A stretch of DNA of 12,910 nucleotides, taken from Methylacidiphilum sp. (GTDB taxonomy: Bacteria; Verrucomicrobiota; Verrucomicrobiia; CAIQCK01). Numbering within the stretch: position 1 is the first letter of the stretch; every line of letters begins with the position of its first letter. Of the stretch, positions 1-6,211 are shown piece by piece. Location of the stretch: positions 1-12,910 of the forward strand of contig DYDC01000048.1 in assembly GCA_020718125.1 (NCBI GenBank), given 5' to 3'. The translations under genes and the position numbers were made by a program. The notes under the pieces are model-generated. The model saw nothing but the letters and a program-made list of their open reading frames with translations. It was not told the origin of the DNA and did no database searches.

Positions 1-356
1 AGAACGGGCCGTTTGGGCGATGCAGGATTGTATTTCTTGCGCCCTTTCAGGGTGCTCGTGGATTTGGGAACAAACCGGGGGGCTCGCAGACTCGACCCCC
101 GGCTATGGTCTCTCAACCCTTCAGGGTTGAACGCCGGGGCCGAATCTCCGTCGAGTGGAGAGCAGGCGCACAGAGTTTAGGCCAATGACTCCCACCGTTT
201 CCAGCGGCGTGGACCGAGTGGTTCCCCAATTTACTCCGCGTGTCTGTCCCATCGTGCCATCTCCAGAACCCCGGCAGACCAAACGGCCGCACTTGGTTGT
301 TACCGGGCCGTTTGTAGCAGCCTTCGCCGTATCCGCGGCGGCTCGGCGTCTGCAAT
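1..356. other. Non-coding stretch with hairpins, upstream of gene remnant
   Basis: No reading frame here has a recognisable protein, and short open frames on both strands look like GC-driven chance. The left part carries hairpins (separate entry). An 11-base string, CGGGCCGTTTG, occurs at 5-15 and again at 304-314 in the same orientation. The plus-strand remnant becomes recognisable as protein only from about 357, so this stretch may be inserted or rearranged DNA that removed the front of that gene. It could also be ordinary intergenic DNA next to a decayed gene. Confidence 0.5.
40..139. repeat. Nested inverted repeats (possible REP-like structured element)
   Basis: Three stems can be read directly. 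Positions 40-45 pair with 49-54 around a 3-base loop, with one G-T pair. TCAACCC at 113-119 pairs perfectly with GGGTTGA at 124-130 around the loop TTCA. CCCCGGC at 97-103 pairs perfectly with GCCGGGG at 133-139, enclosing the previous stem. A stem nested in a longer stem suggests a structured RNA or DNA element such as a palindromic extragenic repeat. No run of T follows, so a simple intrinsic terminator is unlikely. Whether it is a dispersed repeat cannot be decided from this window. Confidence 0.45.
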
Positions 357-1166
357 CCCCACGCGCGTCGGTTCTCGCGCAGCCGCGATTTCCAGGAGTG
401 GACCGAGCCGGAACTGGTCTTCGCGCCGGACGAGGAAGACGATGCATGGGCCAAGCAGCCGGGCCAGCGCACCGAGGTCTATAACATGTCTGTCTTCCCG
501 CACGCCGCAGGCTTCGTCGGGCTGCCCACCATCTTTCGCGTCACGGCTGCAAGACGCCCAAAGTCGGAACTGACGCCCGGCCAAAGCCCCGATGACGGGC
601 CGATTGACGTGCAACTCGCCACCAGCGCCGACGTCCACACATGGAAGCGCACGCAGCCGCGTCTGAACGTCATCCCGCGCGGCGCGCCGGGAACATTTGC
701 CGGTGGCTCCATCCTCGGCGTTTCCAGCGCCACCGTGCATGTGGGCGACGAGACGCGGGTTTATTACACGGCGATGACGACAACCCACGGCGGGCCGATG
801 CCACCGAAGCGCCTCAGCATCGGCCGCGCGGCGTGGCGCCGGCATGGATTCGTCTCGCTCGATGCCACCGAACGCGGGCGTGTGGAGACGAGGCCGTTGC
901 GGCTGAGCACACCGTCGCTGATCATCAACGCCGACGCCAGCCGGGGCGAACTGCGCGTGGCATTACTCGAAGCTGACGGTCGGCCCGTCGCTGGCCGCAG
1001 CTTGGAGGACAGCGAGCCGTTGCGCACCGATGCCGCACGCTGGACTGCACGCTGGCGCGCCGGCACGAGCGTGCCTGCGGATCGTCCGGTGCGCGTGGTG
1101 GTGGAAATGACCAGTGCCCGCCTCTTCAGCCCGTCGAGCGAATCCCCAATGGAAATTTCGAAATAA
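357..1166 (+). pseudogene. 5'-truncated sialidase/glycosidase-like beta-propeller gene remnant
   Basis: The frame is open from 318 to the TAA at 1164-1166, and the first ATG is at 486 (226 residues). Protein-like sequence clearly begins before that ATG: codons from about 369 read RFSRSRDFQEWTEPELVFAP and continue through RTEVYNMSVFP. Two motifs of the type S-x-D-x-x-x-W (SRDFQEW, SADVHTW) are typical of sialidase or family-43-like propeller blades. The C-terminal part (ADASRGELRVALLEADGRPV) looks like the beta-sandwich end of long hypothetical proteins common in Verrucomicrobia and Planctomycetes. A full protein of that kind is usually well over 400 residues, so the front half, with signal peptide and first blades, is missing. 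No start codon with a ribosome site lies before 486. I call it a remnant; a short expressed protein from 486 is the alternative. It converges on the minus-strand operon, 27 bases away. Confidence 0.6.
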
Positions 1167-1185
1167 GCCAGCGCCTGCTCTGGCT
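1166..1185. terminator. Weak hairpin between convergent genes
   Basis: AGCCAG at 1166-1171 can pair with CTGGCT at 1180-1185 around an 8-base loop. It sits in the 27-base gap between the plus-strand remnant and the end of the minus-strand operon. There is no T tract on either side, so intrinsic termination is only a possibility. It is the only candidate seen at the end of the operon within the window. Confidence 0.2.
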
Positions 1186-1193
1186 GCCCGATC

Positions 1194-3260
1194 TCACGCC
1201 AGCCGGCAGCCGATGCAGCCGGAGGTCTTGAGCATGATGGCGCCGGTGGGGCAGACTTCGGCGGCGCGCTTGGCGGAGGTCTTCAGCGCCTCGGCCATCG
1301 GCTTGTCGAACGGGACGGTGATGCGCGCGCCGAAGCCGCGCCCGAAGAACGACACGCCGACGTCCTCGCCGGCGGCGATGGCGACCTGGATGCAGGCGCC
1401 GCACATGATGCACTTGCCCGGCTCGAAGATGATGTCGGGATGGGTCGTGTCGCGGGCGAAGTGGCGTTTCTCGCCGTCGAAGCGGTTCGGGTCCACGCCG
1501 TATTCCGTGGCGTAGGCGCGCAGGCGGCAGGGGATCGCCTTGCCGCAGCCGCAGCCGAGGCAGCGGTTCGGTTCCAGCGCGGCCACGTCGGGCGGGAAAC
1601 CCAGCTCCACTTCCTCGAACGTCGCGAGGCGTTTCTCCATCGGCAGGTGCGGCATCGGCGCGCGCGGGGCCTGCTCGATGTCGCGGAAAAGCTCGGCCAT
1701 CTCCTCTTCGTTGAGCTTGCCCATCAGGACGTTCACCGCCTCGGGCGCGCCGATGACGGACTCTCCCTTCAGGTGTTGGTCAATCGAAGCCGCCGCGAGC
1801 TTGCCGTCCGCGACGGCGCGCACCGCGAGGTCCGGCCCCGTCACCGCGTCGCCGCCCGCGAACACGCCCGGCAGGTTCGTCGCCAGGGTCCGCGGGTCCA
1901 CCGCGATGCCCCACTTGGAGAACGCCATCTCGCCGGCGCTCTTCTTGTCGAAGTTCACCATCTGGCCGATGGCCGCGATGACGCACGCGGCCTCCACCTC
2001 GAACTCCGAGCCGGCCACCGGCACGGGCGCGCGCCGACCGCTCGCGTCGGGCGCGCCGAGTTCCATTCGCTGGCAGGTCAGGGTGAGCTTGCCGTTCTTC
2101 CGCTCAAGCTTCACCGGCGCGACCAGATACTCGATCTTGACGCCCTCTTCCTCGGCCGCCTCGACCTCTTCCCTGAGGCACGGCATCTCGCGCCGCGTGC
2201 GGCGGTAGAGCACGCGCACGTTCTTCGCGCCGAGGCGCACCGCGCAACGGCAGGCATCCATCGCGGTGTTGCCGCCGCCGACGATGATGGCGTCGTTGCC
2301 GATGGCGGGCGGCTGGCCGTCCTCGATCTTTTCGAGGAAATCCACCGCCGGCATCGCCAGTTCTTCTCCGGGACAGCCGAGACCGCGCGAGCCTTGCGCA
2401 CCGACCGCGAGCAACACCGCGTCGAAGTCGCGCCGCAGTTCCTCCAGCGAAACGTCGCGGCCGAGTTTCCTGCCGAGGCGCAGCTCGCCGCCGAGGGCGC
2501 GGATCATGCCGACCTCGGCGTCGAGGACGTGGCGCGGGAGGCGAAACGACGGGATGCCGTAGCGCAACATGCCGCCCGGCTGCGGATGCGCGTCGAAGAG
2601 GACCGCGCCGTGGCCGCGCCGCAGCAGGTGGTGCGCGGCGGCCAGGCCCGCCGGTCCTGCGCCGACGATGGCCACGCGTTTGCCGGTCGCTTTTTCCTTT
2701 TTCGGCAGGTAGGGCGCGGGCGTCTTCCGGTCGGTGTCAGCGGTGAAGCGGTGCAGGTTGCGGATGGAGAGCGCGCCCTCCATGTCGCAACGGCGGCAGC
2801 GTTCCTCGCAGAGGCGCGGGCAGACGCGGCCGAGCGACGCGGGCAGCGTGAGGTCGTCGGTGACGATCTCGGCGGCGGCGCGCAGGTCGCCGGTGGCGAC
2901 GCCGGTGATGAAGTTGGGGATGTTGAGCCGCGCAGGACAACCGGTTTTGCAGGGGCCGACGCAATCGCCGGTGTGGTCGGAGATGAGCAGCTCCAGCGCC
3001 GTCTTGCGCGCGGCGCGCACTTCCTCGGAATTGGTGGCGATCTTCATGCCCTCCGCGGCGGGCATGGCGCACGACGGCGAGAGGCCCGGCCGACCCTCGA
3101 TCTTGACCGCGCAGATGAAGCACGACGCCGACGGGGCGAACCCCTCGACGTGGCAGAGCGTGGGGATGACGATCCCCAGCTTGCGCGCGGCGGCGAGGAT
3201 GGTGGCGCCGGGCGCGACTTCGACCTTCTGGCCGTCTATGGTGAGGGAAAGAGTGCTCAT
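1194..3260 (-). CDS. NuoG/GltD-like iron-sulfur flavoprotein (NAD(P)H oxidoreductase, NfnB/StnC-like)
   Basis: 688 residues, cytosolic. Residues 1-75 form a plant-type [2Fe-2S] domain with Cys36, 47, 50 and 64, as in NuoG. Residues 95-160 have cysteines 100/104/108 and 147/151/155/158, the [4Fe-4S]-rich entry domain of GltD-type enzymes. An FAD fold follows (VGAGPAGLAAAH, about 199-210), then a nucleotide fold (VGGGNTAMDACR, 327-338) followed by YRRTRREMP, an arginine pattern usual for NADPH-using GltD/NfnB proteins, and the second FAD motif (GVFAGGDAV, 465-473). The C-terminal part carries CLGCGC (567-572) and C578, then Cys617/620/623 and Cys670-Pro with GFGARI between, like the N4-cluster part of NuoG, and a final CIGC (682-685). 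It probably exchanges electrons between NAD(P)H and the NuoE-NuoF fusion upstream. It is the last gene of the operon. The front lacks a clear ribosome site and follows an inverted-repeat arm, so its translation may have been altered by the insertion. Confidence 0.85.
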   Translation of the reverse strand: MSTLSLTIDGQKVEVAPGATILAAARKLGIVIPTLCHVEGFAPSASCFICAVKIEGRPGLSPSCAMPAAEGMKIATNSEEVRAARKTALELLISDHTGDCVGPCKTGCPARLNIPNFITGVATGDLRAAAEIVTDDLTLPASLGRVCPRLCEERCRRCDMEGALSIRNLHRFTADTDRKTPAPYLPKKEKATGKRVAIVGAGPAGLAAAHHLLRRGHGAVLFDAHPQPGGMLRYGIPSFRLPRHVLDAEVGMIRALGGELRLGRKLGRDVSLEELRRDFDAVLLAVGAQGSRGLGCPGEELAMPAVDFLEKIEDGQPPAIGNDAIIVGGGNTAMDACRCAVRLGAKNVRVLYRRTRREMPCLREEVEAAEEEGVKIEYLVAPVKLERKNGKLTLTCQRMELGAPDASGRRAPVPVAGSEFEVEAACVIAAIGQMVNFDKKSAGEMAFSKWGIAVDPRTLATNLPGVFAGGDAVTGPDLAVRAVADGKLAAASIDQHLKGESVIGAPEAVNVLMGKLNEEEMAELFRDIEQAPRAPMPHLPMEKRLATFEEVELGFPPDVAALEPNRCLGCGCGKAIPCRLRAYATEYGVDPNRFDGEKRHFARDTTHPDIIFEPGKCIMCGACIQVAIAAGEDVGVSFFGRGFGARITVPFDKPMAEALKTSAKRAAEVCPTGAIMLKTSGCIGCRLA

Positions 3261-3268
3261 GAGGGCGC

Positions 3269-3326
3269 GAAGGTCGAAGCCCCGAAGGCCGAAGGCCGAA
3301 GGAAGGCCGAAATCCGAAGATCGAAA
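3269..3326 (+). repeat. Inverted-repeat arm A1 (CCGAAGG family), left of S23 gene
   Basis: Tandem-like GGCCGAA/GAAGG units fill the gap between the S23 gene and the NuoG/GltD-like gene. The 18-base core GGCCGAAGGAAGGCCGAA is at 3294-3311. Its exact reverse complement is at 3767-3784 on the other side of the S23 gene, and an exact direct copy is at 9348-9365. The arm ends a few bases before the ATG at 3258-3260. The arms at 3269 and 3751 match imperfectly outside the core. Confidence 0.8.
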
Positions 3327-3342
3327 ATGTGGGCCATGCTGG

Positions 3343-3846
3343 TCATTTTCTCCAGATGCTGCCGAAGATTAGGTTGAGTTCTTTCGCTTCCTGCCAGAGG
3401 GTCCGAGCCTCTGGCTTCAGACCCTCTTCTGCGGTGGCGATCATTCGCAGCAAGAACATCGTCTCTTTCGATTCCTTGCGGCAGATGCCGATCTTCTGTT
3501 TGAATTCCTTGGTCGTGATCGAGTCGTCTGCCTCCGAGTAGTTGGCGCCGATGCTCGTGCCCGCTCCGACCAACTGGCCGATGAGGCGGTTGTTTGCCGG
3601 GCTTTGCGGAATCTTCTTTGCGAACCGGATAATCGCCTCCCCGAACCTGGCCGTGCGTTCGCCGAGGTTTGAGCTGAATCCCTTTCCCGGTTCCTCCCGT
3701 AAAACCATCGGTGCGGTCAAGTCCTCAACCGGCCAGTCCACGCCATCGCCATTTCGGACTTCGACCTTCGGCCTTCCTTCGGCCCTCGGCCCTCGGCCTT
3801 CGGCCTTTACCGCGGTCTTTGAATTGCATGTCGTCCCGTATCTCAT
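3343..3846 (-). CDS. Four-helix-bundle protein, S23 / 23S rRNA intervening-sequence family
   Basis: The open frame from the ATG at 3846 gives 167 residues. The family-like core is residues 61-167: LGERTARFGEAIIRFAKKIP, then LVGAGTSIGANYSEADD, then KIGICRKESKETMFLLRMI, ending in an alpha-helical tail. GTSIGANYxEA is the signature of the S23/IVP family, which forms four-helix bundles; its free-standing members have no settled function. Family members are usually about 115-130 residues. The first 46 residues read through repeat arm A2 (KAEGRGPRAEGRPKVEV), so the ATG at 3708 (121 residues) may be the native start. The ATG at 3846 has a better ribosome site (GTGAGG) and lies 6 bases after the previous stop. 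The gene is less GC-rich than its neighbours, separates two flavoprotein genes that probably belong together, and looks like an insertion. Confidence 0.8.
   Translation of the reverse strand: MRYGTTCNSKTAVKAEGRGPRAEGRPKVEVRNGDGVDWPVEDLTAPMVLREEPGKGFSSNLGERTARFGEAIIRFAKKIPQSPANNRLIGQLVGAGTSIGANYSEADDSITTKEFKQKIGICRKESKETMFLLRMIATAEEGLKPEARTLWQEAKELNLIFGSIWRK
3751..3809 (-). repeat. Inverted-repeat arm A2 (CCGAAGG family), right of S23 gene
   Basis: Reverse-complement copy of arm A1. TTCGGCCTTCCTTCGGCC at 3767-3784 is the exact inverse of the core at 3294-3311, and the flanks match with scattered differences. Together the arms enclose 3327-3750, which holds the recognisable part of the S23 gene. 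The arm is read in frame as part of the longer S23 frame that starts at 3846. Confidence 0.8.
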
Positions 3847-3852
3847 CGCGCC

Positions 3853-6207
3853 TCACTTCACGTCTATCGCATCGTTGGGGCACGCCTTGCGGCAGGAATC
3901 GCAGCGCGTGCAGAGGCCCGTGTTGATGACGTGCCGCTCATACGGGACCATCGGGATGGCGTCCACCGGGCAGATCTGGGCGCAGAGCGTGCAGCCGGTG
4001 CAGTTCTCGTTGACGGTGTATTTGATGAGCGCGGTGCACTTGCCCGCGGGACAGCGACCTTGCAGGTGCGCCTCGTATTCGTCGCGGAAGTAACGGAGCG
4101 TCGTGAGCACCGGGTTCGGCGCGGTCTTGCCGAGGCCGCAGAGGCTGCCGGCGATGACCTGCGGGGCGAGCGCTTCCAGTTCTGCGAGATGTTTGCGTTT
4201 GGCGGTGCCGGCGCAGAAACGGTTCAGCAGCTCCAGCATCCGTTTGGTGCCGATGCGGCAGAAGGTGCACTTGCCGCACGACTGGTTTTGCGTGAACTGG
4301 AGGAAGTAGCGCGCAATGTCCACCATGCACGCCGTGTCGTCGAGCACGACCATGCCGCCGCTGCCCATGATCGCGCCGATGTCGCGCAACGACTCGTAAT
4401 CCACCGGCGTGTCCGCGAGCCGCGCCGGCACGCAGCCGCCCGACGGCCCGCCCATCTGGACCGCCTTGAACTTCCGTCCGGCCATGACGCCGCCGCCGAT
4501 CTCTTCGACGATCTCGCGCAGCGTGGTGCCCATCGGGATTTCGATGAGGCCGGCGCGGCGGATCTTGCCGGCGAGGGCGAAGACCTTCGTGCCTTTACTG
4601 GTCTTGGTCCCCATCGCGGCAAACTTCTCGCCGCCGTTGCGGATGATCCACGACACCGTCGCCAGCGTCTCGACGTTGTTGATGAGCGTCGGTTTGCCCC
4701 ACAAGCCCGATTGCGCGGGGAACGGCGGTCGCAGCCGCGGCATGCCGCGCTTGCCTTCAATGGAGGCGATGAGCGCCGTCTCTTCGCCGCACACGAACGC
4801 GCCCGCGCCTTCCTTGATCGAGAACCGCAGCGGATAGTCCGTGCCGAGCAGCTTCTCGCCGATCATGCCGCGCCGCTCGCACTCCGCGAGCGCGGCGCGC
4901 ACGCGGCGCAACGCGTTCGGGTATTCGTGGCGGATGTAGAAGATGACGTCGTGCGCGCCGATGGCGACCGCCGCGATGGCGAGGCCCTCGATGATGCGAT
5001 ACGGGAACGATTCGAGAATCATCCGGTCCATGAACGCGCCGGGGTCGCCCTCGTCGCCGTTGCAGATGACATACTTCACGTCGCCCGGCTGGCTGCGGAC
5101 GATGCGCCATTTCTGGCCGGTCGGGAACCCCGCGCCGCCGCGGCCGCGCAGGCCGGACTTCTCCATCGTCTCGATGATCTGGTCGGGCGACAGCTCGCCG
5201 AGGCACTTGCGCAGCGCGGCGAAGCCGTCGTGGGCGAGATACTCGTCCAAGTCGAGCGGGTCGAGCCGGCCGTAGTGCTCCATCGCGATGTGGACCTGCC
5301 GCTCGAAGAACGCCTTCAGGCCAGGATCACGCTGGTCGGCCGGCGTGCACGCGGTCTTCGGCTGCGGCGCCTCGTCATCCACCAGCACGGTGTCCACCAC
5401 CTGCGACAAGAACTGCGAGGCGCGGCGCGCGAGATTTCGCGGGCTGAAATGCGCCGTCAGCAGATCGCCGCTGTCGCCCGGCGTCACCCCGATATAGGCC
5501 GCGCGCGGCTTGCCGGGCGCGACCACCTCGACCATCGGCGTGCGGTAGCACGCCCCGACGCAGCCGACGCGCTTCACCCGGACCGGGGCGCCCGCCTTCG
5601 CGGCGCTCTCCTGCAACGCGTGGAAAATCTTGTCGGTTCCCTTCGCCGCGCAACAGGCGTCGAGGCAGACGTGAATCTCGCCGGCGTCGGTCGGGCGCTT
5701 CGGGTCGCTCTCGCACGGTTTCGCCGCGGCTTCGTCCTTGTTCGCGAGGAAATCCTGGATGGTGTCCGGCGCCTTCTCGGCCGTCATGTAGCCGAAGTAG
5801 CCCTCCTGGATTTTCGCGACGGGCGCGAGCGTGCAACAGCCGAGGCAGGCGACGCGCTCGATGGTGAATCGCTTGTCTCGGTCTGTGTGCGCGCCTTCCG
5901 GAATTTTCAGGTGGCGGCGCAGCGCGTCCTCGACCCGCTCCGCGCCGGCGACGTGGCAGGCCGTGCCGTGGCAGACGTGGACGATGTTCTTGCCGACCGG
6001 CTCATGCCGGAACATGTCGTAGAACGTCGCGACGCCCGTGACGCTCATCGGCGTGACCTGCGTCGTCTCGCACACGCGCTGCAACGCCTCCTCCGGCAGG
6101 TAGCCGTAGTGGTCCTGCAGCGCCTGCAGGATGGGGATGACCGCATCGGGCGTCTTCCCGATGCCGGCCACGGTCTGGTCGGTGAATGTCAGGTCAACCT
6201 CAGCCAT
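3853..6207 (-). CDS. NuoE-NuoF fusion flavoprotein (HydB/StnB-like NADH-binding subunit)
   Basis: 784 residues, cytosolic. Residues 1-160 are a complete NuoE-type thioredoxin-like [2Fe-2S] domain with Cys79, 84, 121 and 125. Residues 178-260 are a second thioredoxin-like [2Fe-2S] domain (CLDACC at 181-186, Cys216, Cys220), as at the front of HydB/HoxF. The NuoF body follows: GRGGAGFPTGQKW (355-367) and CNGDEGDPGAFMDR (382-395) for FMN and NADH, GAGAFVCGEETALI (467-480), an SLBB segment around 540-600, and the [4Fe-4S] motif SCGKCTFC with Cys644, 647, 650 and 690. The tail is a 2[4Fe-4S] ferredoxin: Cys736/739/742/746 and 766/769/772/776. NADH oxidation with electron transfer to or from the NuoG/GltD-like partner is the expected role. 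In HydABC and Stn the equivalent subunit carries the bifurcating FMN. No hydrogenase or complex I membrane subunit accompanies it. The start lies 4 bases after the previous stop. Confidence 0.88.
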   Translation of the reverse strand: MAEVDLTFTDQTVAGIGKTPDAVIPILQALQDHYGYLPEEALQRVCETTQVTPMSVTGVATFYDMFRHEPVGKNIVHVCHGTACHVAGAERVEDALRRHLKIPEGAHTDRDKRFTIERVACLGCCTLAPVAKIQEGYFGYMTAEKAPDTIQDFLANKDEAAAKPCESDPKRPTDAGEIHVCLDACCAAKGTDKIFHALQESAAKAGAPVRVKRVGCVGACYRTPMVEVVAPGKPRAAYIGVTPGDSGDLLTAHFSPRNLARRASQFLSQVVDTVLVDDEAPQPKTACTPADQRDPGLKAFFERQVHIAMEHYGRLDPLDLDEYLAHDGFAALRKCLGELSPDQIIETMEKSGLRGRGGAGFPTGQKWRIVRSQPGDVKYVICNGDEGDPGAFMDRMILESFPYRIIEGLAIAAVAIGAHDVIFYIRHEYPNALRRVRAALAECERRGMIGEKLLGTDYPLRFSIKEGAGAFVCGEETALIASIEGKRGMPRLRPPFPAQSGLWGKPTLINNVETLATVSWIIRNGGEKFAAMGTKTSKGTKVFALAGKIRRAGLIEIPMGTTLREIVEEIGGGVMAGRKFKAVQMGGPSGGCVPARLADTPVDYESLRDIGAIMGSGGMVVLDDTACMVDIARYFLQFTQNQSCGKCTFCRIGTKRMLELLNRFCAGTAKRKHLAELEALAPQVIAGSLCGLGKTAPNPVLTTLRYFRDEYEAHLQGRCPAGKCTALIKYTVNENCTGCTLCAQICPVDAIPMVPYERHVINTGLCTRCDSCRKACPNDAIDVK

Positions 6208-6211
6208 GTCA

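Noticed and set aside
5..314. 11-base direct repeat as ends of a defined insertion
   Set aside because: A single short GC-rich match is weak. It may be chance and does not coincide with the point at about 357 where coding sequence resumes.
3269..3326. Possible CRISPR or simple tandem array
   Set aside because: The units are 7-12 bases with no spacers of regular length. The inverted partner across the S23 gene explains the pattern better.
1440..3377. Plus-strand open frame of 645 codons
   Set aside because: It is antisense to the NuoG/GltD-like gene and has the same low-complexity Arg/Ala composition without motifs.
3343..3846. Diversity-generating retroelement accessory (Avd) protein
   Set aside because: Avd is also a four-helix bundle, but no reverse transcriptase or template/variable repeat pair is present in the window, and the sequence fits S23 better.
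3853..6207. Part of respiratory complex I or of a [FeFe]-hydrogenase operon
   Set aside because: No Nuo membrane subunits and no H-cluster protein are encoded nearby, and the partner is GltD-like.
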